Assembly: GCA_041691795.1 (NCBI GenBank)
Contig: JBEPTX010000002.1
Coordinates: 62,001 to 126,000 of the forward strand
Direction: 5' to 3'
DNA: 64,000 nucleotides
Source: JBEPTX01 sp041691795
Lineage (GTDB): Bacteria; Patescibacteriota; Saccharimonadia; Saccharimonadales; Saccharimonadaceae
Below the pieces are notes generated by a model, which saw nothing but the letters and a program-made list of their open reading frames with translations, searched no databases and was not told where the DNA came from. Positions 25,455-33,213 of this stretch are shown piece after piece (the first letter of the stretch is position 1; every line of letters starts with the position of its first letter). The translations under genes and the position numbers were made by a program.

Positions 25455-26714
25455 ATGACGGATAAGAAACAGGGTTTTCCAAAACGATTTCTATGGGGTG
25501 CAGCGACTGCGGCTCATCAGGTAGAGGGTGGCAATCATAATCAATGGAGTGCGTGGGAGTTAGAAAACGCCAAGGCGCTGGCGACTGCGGCCGAATACCA
25601 CTATCATGATTTGGAAAATTGGCCACAAATTGAAAAGCAAGCCAAGACACCTGCGAACTATGTGTCGGGTGATGCAGCAGATCACTATCGATTGTTTGAG
25701 GAAGATTTTGATTTGCTAAAAAAGCTACACATGAATGCATTTCGATTCAGCGTTGAATGGTCACGAATTGAACCTGAGGAAGGCGCGTGGAATGCCGAGG
25801 CAATCGAGCATTACAAAAAGTATGTTGCTGCGCTGAGCAAACGCGGTATTGAACCAATCGTGACGTTATTTCATTTCACACTGCCAGTTTGGTTTGCCGA
25901 AATGGGTGGATTTGAACAACGCAAAAATGTCGACTACTTTACACGTTTTGCTGAAAAGATTATTACCGAACTTGGACCTGATATACGATTTGTTATTACA
26001 CTAAACGAACCCGAAGGCTATGCTTACGACAGTTATTATAAAGGCCATTGGCCGCCAAACATGACAAGCAAACGAACAATGTGGCGTGTGCTGCGCAATT
26101 TGGCGTATGCTCATAATCAAACGGCAAAAATGCTCCATCAATTGAACCGTCGCTATAAAGTATCAGTCGCAAAAAATACGATGTATGCCTATGCGGGCGA
26201 TGATGCATTGCTGAGTCGTAAAGTTGCGGATGTTTTCCAGTATTTCCAGGATGATTATTTCTTACGGAAAGTAGTGAAAAATTGTGATTTTATCGGTGTT
26301 AATTATTACTTTTCTAATCGAATTTATGGGTATCGTATTCATAATCCTGACGAACGAATCAGCGATCTTGGGTTCGATATGAGCCCAGCCGATATTCAGC
26401 AAGCGCTGGAACGACTGCATGATAAATATCATTTGCCAATCATTGTGACCGAGAATGGGCTGGCTGATGCAACCGATGAAAATCGTAAATGGTGGATTAC
26501 GCATACGATTTTGGCGATGCAGCGGGCGATGGAACACGGGGTTGAATTGCAGGGATATTTGCACTGGAGTCTGCTGGATAACTTTGAGTGGGACAAGGGT
26601 AAGTGGCCACGATTTGGACTGGTTCATGTTGATTACACCAATCAAAAACGAACACTGCGTCCGAGCGCGATTTGGTTCGCGGCAGTGATAAAGAAAATGA
26701 GGGCACAGAAATAA
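25455..26714 (+). CDS. Family 1 glycoside hydrolase (beta-glucosidase-like)
   Basis: Cytoplasmic retaining glycosidase; cleaves beta-glucosides or similar. The 419 residues start FPKRFLWGAATAAHQVEGG, the GH1 entry signature, with the acid/base glutamate in LNEPEGYAY (about E185) and the nucleophile in VTENGLAD (about E333). The final subsite signature W-LLDNFEWDKG is intact. No signal peptide. No sugar transporter or phosphotransferase gene is nearby, so the substrate source is unclear. Its stop overlaps the start of the next gene (TAATG). Confidence 0.93.
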   Translation: MTDKKQGFPKRFLWGAATAAHQVEGGNHNQWSAWELENAKALATAAEYHYHDLENWPQIEKQAKTPANYVSGDAADHYRLFEEDFDLLKKLHMNAFRFSVEWSRIEPEEGAWNAEAIEHYKKYVAALSKRGIEPIVTLFHFTLPVWFAEMGGFEQRKNVDYFTRFAEKIITELGPDIRFVITLNEPEGYAYDSYYKGHWPPNMTSKRTMWRVLRNLAYAHNQTAKMLHQLNRRYKVSVAKNTMYAYAGDDALLSRKVADVFQYFQDDYFLRKVVKNCDFIGVNYYFSNRIYGYRIHNPDERISDLGFDMSPADIQQALERLHDKYHLPIIVTENGLADATDENRKWWITHTILAMQRAMEHGVELQGYLHWSLLDNFEWDKGKWPRFGLVHVDYTNQKRTLRPSAIWFAAVIKKMRAQK

Positions 26715-27742
26715 TGTTAGTGCCATCCAATCCCGACGATATCAAAGTTGTTGTTATTGGCGGCGGAACGGGCAGTTTTACGCTGTTATCAGCACTCAAA
26801 AATCAAACAACTAACATTACAGCACTCGTCAACATGGTAGATGATGGCGGTAGTACGGGTGTACTGCGTGATGAACTGGGTGCGTTACCACCGGGTGATG
26901 TGCGGCAATGTTTGGTGGCGCTGAGTGATTCGCCAAAAGTTCGTGATTTGTTTAATTATCGATTTGAAGAGGGGACATTTCAGGGGCATGCCTTTGGCAA
27001 TATTCTGATTAGTGCACTAGAAAAAGTGACCGGTAATTTCAGTGAAGCTGTCGAAACGGCATCGGAAATTTTGCGTATTCGCGGTGTTGTGGTGCCAGTG
27101 ACGCTTGATAATGTTCGTCTGAAAATGGAGTGGGCTGATAAAAGTGTTATTTTGCACGGTGAACGAGTGATCGATGCCGATCATTTCAAGCATGATCCGC
27201 GCCGTGCAACACTGTCGCTTGTCCCAGATGCGCATGTCAATCCAGCGGCGCTAAACGCAATCAAACAGGCGGATCTCATTGTTGTAGCACCGGGAGATTT
27301 ATATACCTCGCTTGGCCCACTGCTTGTTATTGACGGTATTGGTCAGGCGCTACGTGAATCGCATGCGGTGAAGATGTATGTGTCGAATTTGGTAACGAAA
27401 ACAGGCCAAACTGAGGCGTTTACGGTTGCTGATCATGCAGACGAAATCGAGCGATTTGCTGGTGGTGCGTTCCTGGACTACGTACTGTACAATCAACAGA
27501 TTCCCGATGATGCGCTCGCCAAACGATACGAAGAAGAGGGTGCCTATATTGTCGAGACGAATGCAGATGTACTTGCCGACAAGCACTACACTGCTGTGGG
27601 TGGTGAGTTTTTAGGCATCGTTGCCGAGAAACATACAGCTGAAGTAGCCGCTGTTCCAGTCGTTCATTCGCTGATTCGTCACAATGGGAGCGCAGTTGCG
27701 GCTGCAATTATGAAAGTTTATAGTCAAGCTACTTCAAAATAG
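26714..27742 (+). CDS. YvcK/CofD-like family protein
   Basis: Putative gluconeogenesis factor of the YvcK type, a nucleotide-sugar-binding protein that in Gram-positives links carbon status to cell-wall synthesis. About 342 residues: VVVIGGGTGSFTLLSALK, NMVDDGGSTGVLRDELGALPPGDVRQCLVAL, and HAFGNILISALE are the family blocks. A CofD transferase role is less likely without F420 genes. Translationally coupled to the GH1 gene by TAATG. Confidence 0.9.
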   Translation: MLVPSNPDDIKVVVIGGGTGSFTLLSALKNQTTNITALVNMVDDGGSTGVLRDELGALPPGDVRQCLVALSDSPKVRDLFNYRFEEGTFQGHAFGNILISALEKVTGNFSEAVETASEILRIRGVVVPVTLDNVRLKMEWADKSVILHGERVIDADHFKHDPRRATLSLVPDAHVNPAALNAIKQADLIVVAPGDLYTSLGPLLVIDGIGQALRESHAVKMYVSNLVTKTGQTEAFTVADHADEIERFAGGAFLDYVLYNQQIPDDALAKRYEEEGAYIVETNADVLADKHYTAVGGEFLGIVAEKHTAEVAAVPVVHSLIRHNGSAVAAAIMKVYSQATSK

Positions 27743-27762
27743 GGCAGTTCATCAACATAATG

Positions 27763-27791
27763 TTGACAAAACATAAACACTATGATAATAT
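27763..27791 (+). promoter_or_regulatory. Promoter of the small membrane-protein gene
   Basis: TTGACA (27763-27768), 17 bp spacer, TAATAT (27786-27791); ends 9 nt before the ATG at 27801. Confidence 0.7.
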
Positions 27792-27800
27792 CAATCTATC

Positions 27801-28049
27801 ATGACAAGCAAAACAAAAACCACCAAAACCAAAAAAACAACCAAACAAGTAGCGACACGCACAAGCTCTGCTGCGACTATCACATTGCCACTCGACGTGG
27901 TAACCGAACAGATAACAGATAACGACTTTAAAACAGCCCTTTTGGTCGTCTCGCTAGCGGTCAACGCATTCATATTCATCGCCTGGGTCGTCCTAAAGGT
28001 CACCTCGGTGTACGATTACCAAATCGCCACGTTCCTGTTTTACCGTTAA
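27801..28049 (+). CDS. Small single-pass membrane protein
   Basis: 82 residues, no family recognised. A Lys/Thr-rich N-terminus (about 1-22, repeated KTKTTKTKK-like) precedes a short polar stretch and one transmembrane helix (about 46-68, LLVVSLAVNAFIFIAWVVL). The basic N-terminus could contact nucleic acid or phospholipid; this is only a composition argument. Clean promoter and terminator support it as a real monocistronic gene. Confidence 0.65.
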   Translation: MTSKTKTTKTKKTTKQVATRTSSAATITLPLDVVTEQITDNDFKTALLVVSLAVNAFIFIAWVVLKVTSVYDYQIATFLFYR

Positions 28050-28066
28050 TACATTGCTTGCTCGTC

Positions 28067-28104
28067 AAAAATACCACGTTATATTGTAGCGTGGTATTTC
28101 TTTT
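28067..28104. terminator. Rho-independent terminator before the dcw control region
   Basis: Hairpin AAATACCACG / CGTGGTATTT followed by CTTTTA on the plus strand; separates the small gene from mraZ. Confidence 0.8.
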
Positions 28105-28124
28105 ATATCTGTTATCTAACATAT

Positions 28125-28146
28125 TTATCCACAATTCTGTGGATAA
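28125..28146. promoter_or_regulatory. Inverted pair of DnaA boxes
   Basis: TTATCCACA-ATTC-TGTGGATAA: two perfect 9-mer DnaA boxes in inverted orientation separated by 4 bp, located ~40 bp upstream of the mraZ promoter. DnaA is known to influence ftsL/mraZ operons in some bacteria; binding here is inferred from sequence only. Confidence 0.6.
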
Positions 28147-28179
28147 CCACATCATACTTTAAACAAAAATACAAAATTG

Positions 28180-28212
28180 GGGGTTGTAGTGGGTAAAAGT
28201 GGGTAGTATAGT
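28180..28212 (+). promoter_or_regulatory. mraZ promoter with MraZ boxes
   Basis: Repeats of a 10 bp period, GGGGTTGTAG-TGGGTAAAAG-TGGGTAG (28180-28206), match the TGGG-type boxes bound by MraZ. A TTGTAG / 17 bp / TATAGT promoter (28184-28189, 28207-28212) places two boxes exactly in its spacer, which predicts autorepression of the dcw operon. Confidence 0.7.
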
Positions 28213-28284
28213 GAATTCAGTGGCAAACTAAAAAACAAAAACCACCACTTAACAAAACAACTTAACAAAACCAAAAGGAATACA

Positions 28285-28656
28285 GTGGCCGCATTAGATT
28301 ATTTTGAACGAAAGCTCGATGATAAACGTCGTTTGACGATACCCACCGAACTACGTGATGAATTCGCCAGCGGCGTTGTGCTCACTAGAGGTTTTGGCCA
28401 GTACCTCCATCTGTACCCACAAAAAGTGTGGGACACGGAAGTGGAATCGGCACTCGGTGGCAGCATTCTCGATGAGAAGGTTGCCGATCTGAATGTTAGG
28501 TTCCGAATGGGTAAGACCGACGCGATGTTGGACCTGAAACAGGGCCGCGTCACAATTGAGCAACACCTGCTTGATTACGCCGGAATTACACACGAATTGG
28601 TTGCTGTACGGGCAGGCGCCTATTGGCGCATTATGGACCCAACACAGGTTACGTAG
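28285..28656 (+). CDS. mraZ: Transcriptional regulator MraZ
   Basis: DNA-binding repressor/activator that heads dcw operons. The 123 residues hold two SpoVT/AbrB-like swapped-hairpin repeats: FERKLDDKRRLTIPTELRDEF and a second, more divergent half ending in GRVTIEQHLLDYAGI. GTG start behind AAGGA. Matching operator repeats lie in its own promoter. A 323 nt non-coding stretch follows before rsmH. Confidence 0.93.
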   Translation: MAALDYFERKLDDKRRLTIPTELRDEFASGVVLTRGFGQYLHLYPQKVWDTEVESALGGSILDEKVADLNVRFRMGKTDAMLDLKQGRVTIEQHLLDYAGITHELVAVRAGAYWRIMDPTQVT

Positions 28657-28711
28657 GTTTTTGCCGCAGTTTGAGCTCTTTGACAATCCAAAATAAACAG
28701 AAGAAACACTC

Positions 28712-28950
28712 TCGAGATCAGCTATCTGGTAGTTACGCGTGGAGACAGCGCGAATACCACACATTAAAAAAGCTTCGTTGTACATTCCCCAAAAACACAC
28801 CTCCCAAAAAACTCCACCTCACTTAACACATAAGTCTCTCAACCTTTTACATTTATGGATTACACAGTAATACATCGTAAAAGGACACTTATAAAAAAAC
28901 AAACACACTCAAAAACAAAAAAGCGTGGCTACCAGATAGGTGATCTCGAT
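28712..28950 (+). other. Non-coding region with long-range inverted repeat between mraZ and rsmH
   Basis: Arms at 28712-28737 and 28925-28950 share GAGATC--CTATCTGGTAG--ACG in inverted orientation (about 20 of 24 positions pair). Between them is G-poor sequence with an inner hairpin CCTTTTAC / GTAAAAGG. No gene is seen. It could be a structured leader within the mraZ transcript or two halves of a decayed element. Confidence 0.55.
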
Positions 28951-28965
28951 CTTCTCGACTAGTGA

Positions 28966-28971
28966 TATAGT
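28966..28971 (+). promoter_or_regulatory. Extended -10 of rsmH
   Basis: TGA-TATAGT ends 8 nt before the ATG at 28980, giving the dcw genes a second, leaderless entry point independent of MraZ. Confidence 0.6.
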
Positions 28972-28979
28972 AGAGAGGA

Positions 28980-29876
28980 ATGAGCGTAAAAGAACATCCA
29001 CCACATTCATTACATGTTCCGGTACTTCTGGAAACGACACTTGACCAACTAAAACCTATTCAGGGAGAGAATTATCTCGACTTGACGGCGGGTTACGGGG
29101 GTCATGCTAGGCGTTTTCTGGAGGTAACGAAAAACTTCACGGATTCCGTTTTGGTCGACCGAGACGATTATGCAATTGCACGATTGTCAGAGTTTGAGCA
29201 AAAAGGTGTCCGTTTATTGCATACTGATTTTGTATCTGCTGCGAAGCAACTGACGAAAGAGGAAAAGCAATTTAACATCGTATTGGTTGATTTGGGGGTG
29301 TCGTCACCACAGCTCGACCAGAGCGAACGAGGGTTTTCTTTTAAAAATAGTGGACCTTTGGATATGCGTATGGATCGTCGTCAGGAAATAACAGCGGAAA
29401 CGTTGATCAATACCCTGACAAAAGACGAATTAGTACGTATTATCCGACAGTATGGCGAAGAGCCAACTGGATTTGCAACGAGAATCGCGACGGCGATCGT
29501 TAAAAATAGGCCATTTGCAAATACAGAAGAACTCGCAGAACTGATCAAGCAAAATCATCGTGGTAAATGGAGTAAAATCCATCCTGCCACGCGCACATTT
29601 CAAGCGCTCCGAATAGCGGTCAATGATGAACTACGACAAGTTGAAGCATTATTACCACTACTACCAAGGTTGCTAAAACCCGGGGGTAGGGTAGGTATTA
29701 TCAGCTTTCATAGTTTGGAAGATCGGCTTGTTAAACAGTATTTCAAAGATCAACGAGATGCTGGATATGAAGCCGAACTTACGGTTACGACCAAACGACC
29801 GCTTGAGGGGGGCATTTACGACGTTCACAATCCACGATCACGTAGCTCAAAGCTGCGGGTCGCCGTGAAAAAATAA
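28980..29876 (+). CDS. rsmH: 16S rRNA (cytosine-1402-N4)-methyltransferase
   Basis: Methylates C1402 in the ribosomal decoding centre. 298 residues starting HVPVLLETTLDQL; SAM motif LDLTAGYGGHARRFLE, LVDLGVSSPQLDQSERGFSF, GPLDMRMDRRQ, and the late IISFHSLEDRLVKQYF are complete. Second gene of the dcw cluster, as in most bacteria. Confidence 0.97.
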   Translation: MSVKEHPPHSLHVPVLLETTLDQLKPIQGENYLDLTAGYGGHARRFLEVTKNFTDSVLVDRDDYAIARLSEFEQKGVRLLHTDFVSAAKQLTKEEKQFNIVLVDLGVSSPQLDQSERGFSFKNSGPLDMRMDRRQEITAETLINTLTKDELVRIIRQYGEEPTGFATRIATAIVKNRPFANTEELAELIKQNHRGKWSKIHPATRTFQALRIAVNDELRQVEALLPLLPRLLKPGGRVGIISFHSLEDRLVKQYFKDQRDAGYEAELTVTTKRPLEGGIYDVHNPRSRSSKLRVAVKK

Positions 29877-29897
29877 ACAAGGAAGGGGCACACACCA

Positions 29898-29966
29898 ATG
29901 CCAGTCCGAATCGATGTGCAGTACAGCGATAAACCACAGTTTATCGCAGTACGACACTCTAAATAA
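29898..29966 (+). CDS. Possible 22-residue leader peptide
   Basis: ATG at 29898 follows AAGGAAGGGG by 9-13 nt and encodes 22 residues (MPVRIDVQYSDKPQFIAVRH...) ending at TAA 29964-29966. A strong hairpin begins 8 nt after the stop. It could be a small gene or a leader that controls the downstream hairpin and ftsL. Weak support: short length, no homology known to me. Confidence 0.35.
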   Translation: MPVRIDVQYSDKPQFIAVRHSK

Positions 29967-29973
29967 CAAACAT

Positions 29974-30019
29974 CACACCTCCTCGCTCTTTGTTTTCAAA
30001 GGTGCGGCGAGGAGGTGTG
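29974..30019 (+). promoter_or_regulatory. Leader hairpin holding a Shine-Dalgarno-like sequence
   Basis: A perfect 13 bp stem (CACACCTCCTCGC / GCGAGGAGGTGTG) with a 20 nt loop. The right arm contains GGAGG and lies 34 nt before the ftsL-like start. No T-run follows, so a terminator is unlikely; an RNA switch or processing site is possible. Confidence 0.5.
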
Positions 30020-30052
30020 GACCAAGATATAAAAATAAACAGAATCCACCAC

Positions 30053-30415
30053 ATGTCATATACAAGAACTCAACAATTTAGTTCGCAGTTTAGTTCTCGT
30101 CGCGTTTCCAATTGGAATCGCAACCAGAATACGGTTGCCTTTGTATCACCGGTCAAACTTGGCCCTGTGGCTCATACAGTTCTCGTTGCTTTGATGATTA
30201 CGGTGCTTGGTTTGATATACTTAACCCAAGCAACACGTACAACAAGCTACGATTATGAAGCCCAGAAAATTGATAGTCAGATCGCAGATTTGACGACCAA
30301 AAAGGGTGATCTCGAAGTTGAAAATGCACGTCTCACCGCAATGGAGAGCGTCCAGAATAGCAATGTTGCCAAAGCAATGACAACACCTGCTGCAACCGAT
30401 TACGTACGCGAATAA
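30053..30415 (+). CDS. FtsL-like division protein
   Basis: Small bitopic protein at the ftsL position between rsmH and ftsI. About 120 residues: polar, Arg/Gln/Ser-rich cytoplasmic N-terminus, one transmembrane helix (about 40-62), then a coiled coil (about 70-105; IDSQIADLTTKKGDLEVENARL). The architecture and position fit FtsL; sequence alone is too short for certainty. ATG at 30053 is preferred over an upstream TTG that lies inside the hairpin loop; it has no clear ribosome-binding site. Confidence 0.75.
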   Translation: MSYTRTQQFSSQFSSRRVSNWNRNQNTVAFVSPVKLGPVAHTVLVALMITVLGLIYLTQATRTTSYDYEAQKIDSQIADLTTKKGDLEVENARLTAMESVQNSNVAKAMTTPAATDYVRE

Positions 30416-30425
30416 GATAGATTTT

Positions 30426-32168
30426 ATGAAACTAGAATTTCAAAAAGGCAGCCGCTCAATGATATTGGCCGTCCTGGTGCTTGGCATCATGGCGGTTTTT
30501 GTGGTTCGACTGTTTATTCTGCAAATTCTGCAACACGATAGTTTTGTCGCGCAGGCAAACAAAGAACAAATCAAGCGGCTCGTCATCCCGGCAAAACGCG
30601 GGCTGATTTATGCGATGGATGGTACATCGCCCTCGCCAGTTGTATTGAATCAGACTGTTTATACGCTGTTTGCTGATCCTGAAATGGTAACAGATATGAG
30701 TAAGGTTTTGGACGTCACTCGGCGAGTGGCTGGCGGTAATGTTCGGCCTAATATAGAGGCTTTGTTGGCTCAAAAACAGTCGCGTTATCAGATATTAGCA
30801 ACCAAATTATCGCGAACTCAGGCAGAACTAATCAAAAAAGAGAAACTGCAGGGCATTGGGTTCCAGGAAGTTGCACAACGTGTCTATCCAGAGGGAAGTC
30901 TGGCGGCGCAAACGCTTGGATTTGTGAATAATGACGGTGTTGGGCAGTATGGTGTCGAGGAAAAAATGAATGACCGTTTGACGGGCAAAGACGGACTGTT
31001 GCAATCGGTGACCGATATCAGTAACGTGCCCCTGACAATTGGCGGTAATAATGTGAATACCCCAGCTAAAAATGGCGATAATATTGTACTGACGGTGGAT
31101 CGGAATGTTCAGGCGTATACGGAAAGAGCGCTCGCGGCTGGTCTAGCAAGATCGCACGCCACTAATGGAAGTGTGATGGTGATGGATCCACAATCTGGCA
31201 AAGTTCTCGCGATGGCCAACTTGCCAACCTACAATCCGGCGAATTTTGGCAGTGTCCAGGACGCAGCAGCGTTCAATAATGCTACTATCACGGCACCGTA
31301 CGAGCCGGGTTCGGATGTCAAAACGCTGACAATGGCAACAGGGTTGGACAAGAATGTTGTGAGCCCTGATTCGACTTACAATAACACTGATTCAATCAAA
31401 GTCGAAGATCGTACAATTAGCAATGCGACCAAGGGTCAGACGGGTAATATTACCTTTCAGCACGCACTTAATTATTCGCTGAATACGGGGTTTGTAACGG
31501 TGGCCGAGCGATTAGGTGATGGCAACAGTATTACGCTGGATGCACGCAATACGATGTATGATTATTTCCATAATAAATTCGCCCTCGGTACGCTGACAGG
31601 GATTGAGCTGGCGAATGAGGTAAAGGGAACGGTGATTCCACCGACTGATGAGGATGGTGGAGCCGTGCGTTATTCGAATATGGCGTTTGGCCAAGGGCTG
31701 GATGTGACGATGGTACAGATGTGTGCGGCCTTTGGCACGATTATGAACGGCGGTACGTATTATCAACCGACAGTGATTGCTGGAACGATGAGTGACGATA
31801 GACTGACGTTTAAACCAGCAGCCGCCAAACCATCTCGTCAGCATGTGGTGACGGCTGAAACCTCGGCAACAATCCGTAGTATGGTACATACTGCCAGGGC
31901 GGCATTCTACGCGGCACAAGACAAACCGGGCTATGATATCGGGGGCAAAACAGGGACATCGCAGACGATTGAAAACGGCGTGTATGTCGACAATCAGACG
32001 GTCGGAACGTATTTGGGATATGGTGGTGATAGCGCACCAAAGTATGTCATAATGGTTCAGGTATCAGGTAAGGGTATGAACCTGGCGGGTAACGCCGACG
32101 CTCTGCCAATCTTCACCGATATTTCCAACTGGATGATCGACTATTTGAAATTGCAACCGAAGGGATAA
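30426..32168 (+). CDS. ftsI: Division transpeptidase (penicillin-binding protein, FtsI type)
   Basis: Class B PBP that cross-links septal peptidoglycan. The 580 residues have one N-terminal membrane helix (about 11-32), a PBP dimerisation domain, and a transpeptidase domain with the active serine S296 in EPGSDVKTLT (SxxK), SxN at S351-L-N353 and KTG at K508. The common EPGSTFK is changed to EPGSDVK, but Ser and Lys are kept. Lies between ftsL-like and mraY. Confidence 0.95.
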   Translation: MKLEFQKGSRSMILAVLVLGIMAVFVVRLFILQILQHDSFVAQANKEQIKRLVIPAKRGLIYAMDGTSPSPVVLNQTVYTLFADPEMVTDMSKVLDVTRRVAGGNVRPNIEALLAQKQSRYQILATKLSRTQAELIKKEKLQGIGFQEVAQRVYPEGSLAAQTLGFVNNDGVGQYGVEEKMNDRLTGKDGLLQSVTDISNVPLTIGGNNVNTPAKNGDNIVLTVDRNVQAYTERALAAGLARSHATNGSVMVMDPQSGKVLAMANLPTYNPANFGSVQDAAAFNNATITAPYEPGSDVKTLTMATGLDKNVVSPDSTYNNTDSIKVEDRTISNATKGQTGNITFQHALNYSLNTGFVTVAERLGDGNSITLDARNTMYDYFHNKFALGTLTGIELANEVKGTVIPPTDEDGGAVRYSNMAFGQGLDVTMVQMCAAFGTIMNGGTYYQPTVIAGTMSDDRLTFKPAAAKPSRQHVVTAETSATIRSMVHTARAAFYAAQDKPGYDIGGKTGTSQTIENGVYVDNQTVGTYLGYGGDSAPKYVIMVQVSGKGMNLAGNADALPIFTDISNWMIDYLKLQPKG

Positions 32169-32174
32169 TATTCA

Positions 32175-33212
32175 ATGCAAACAATTACATTGGCAAATTT
32201 GACTCACGAAATGATTGGTACATTCCTGTTGAGTGTGAGTGCTTTCGTCCTAGCGATGGCCCTGACGCCGCTTTATACAGGGGTGGCATACCGGTTCAAG
32301 TTCTGGAAAAAACAGCGCGAAACCAGTACGACGGGCGAAAAATTGCTGGTATTTGTGAAATTGCACGCTGAGAAACACAAACGCAATATTCCGACGATGG
32401 CCGGGTTGATTGGTGTCGTGGCGATTACATTGATTACAGTGCTATATAACCTTGATCGTGCCCAAACATGGTTGCCACTTGCAGCTTTGCTGGGCGGCGG
32501 GGCGGTGGGATTATTAGATGATATTATCAATATCCGTGGTGATGGCAAGGGCGTCGCGGGGCTTCGTTCGAGTTTGAAATTTGCGATGATCACTATTTTA
32601 GGACTGGTGCTTGGGTGGTTTTTCTACTACAAACTTGGCTATAACAGCGTCCATTTGCCATTCCTTGGTGATTTCACATTAGGTTGGTTCATCGTACCGC
32701 TATTCGTACTTGCAGTGGTGGCGACGAGTAATGCAGTCAACATCAGCGACGGTCTGGATGGACTAGCTGGCGGGCTGCTGTCGACCAGTTTCGGGGCATT
32801 TGGCGTGATCGCAATGTTACAAGGTCATTTCTTGCTGTCGGGCTTTTGTTTCACCGTCGTAGGAGCGCTATTGAGCTATCTTTGGTTCAATATTTATCCT
32901 GCGCGATTTTTCATGGGTGATGTCGGCAGTTTTGCGTTCGGAACCAGTCTGGGTGTTGTGGCGATGCTGACAAATACGCTGTTTTTGCTGCCGGTTATCG
33001 GGATTATCTTTGTTATTGAAGCCGGTTCGAGTTCGATCCAGATTCTGAGCAAAAAGTTCTTTCATCGCAAGATATTTGTATCTGCGCCAATTCATCATCA
33101 CCTTGAAGCTGGTGGCTGGCCAGAGGTCAAGATTACGATGCGTTTCTGGGTAATTGGCGCCATCGCTGCCTTTACAGGCGTACTGCTTGCACTTGCCGGG
33201 GGACATATCTAA
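32175..33212 (+). CDS. mraY: Phospho-N-acetylmuramoyl-pentapeptide-transferase
   Basis: Membrane enzyme that makes lipid I from UDP-MurNAc-pentapeptide and undecaprenyl phosphate. 345 residues with about 10 hydrophobic segments; GLLDDIINIRGDGKG, NAVNISDGLDGLAGG, ARFFMGDVGSFAFG and APIHHHLEAGGWPE supply the Asp and His active-site motifs. Starts 6 nt after ftsI. Confidence 0.96.
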   Translation: MQTITLANLTHEMIGTFLLSVSAFVLAMALTPLYTGVAYRFKFWKKQRETSTTGEKLLVFVKLHAEKHKRNIPTMAGLIGVVAITLITVLYNLDRAQTWLPLAALLGGGAVGLLDDIINIRGDGKGVAGLRSSLKFAMITILGLVLGWFFYYKLGYNSVHLPFLGDFTLGWFIVPLFVLAVVATSNAVNISDGLDGLAGGLLSTSFGAFGVIAMLQGHFLLSGFCFTVVGALLSYLWFNIYPARFFMGDVGSFAFGTSLGVVAMLTNTLFLLPVIGIIFVIEAGSSSIQILSKKFFHRKIFVSAPIHHHLEAGGWPEVKITMRFWVIGAIAAFTGVLLALAGGHI

Positions 33213-33213
33213 G

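Noticed and set aside
26714..27742. CofD, the F420 lactyl transferase
   Set aside because: Sequence blocks are shared by CofD and YvcK, but no F420 pathway gene is seen; the YvcK-type name is the safer call.
28125..28146. Chromosomal replication origin at the DnaA boxes
   Set aside because: Only two boxes, no AT-rich unwinding region of suitable size and no dnaA or dnaN nearby; a regulatory role is simpler.
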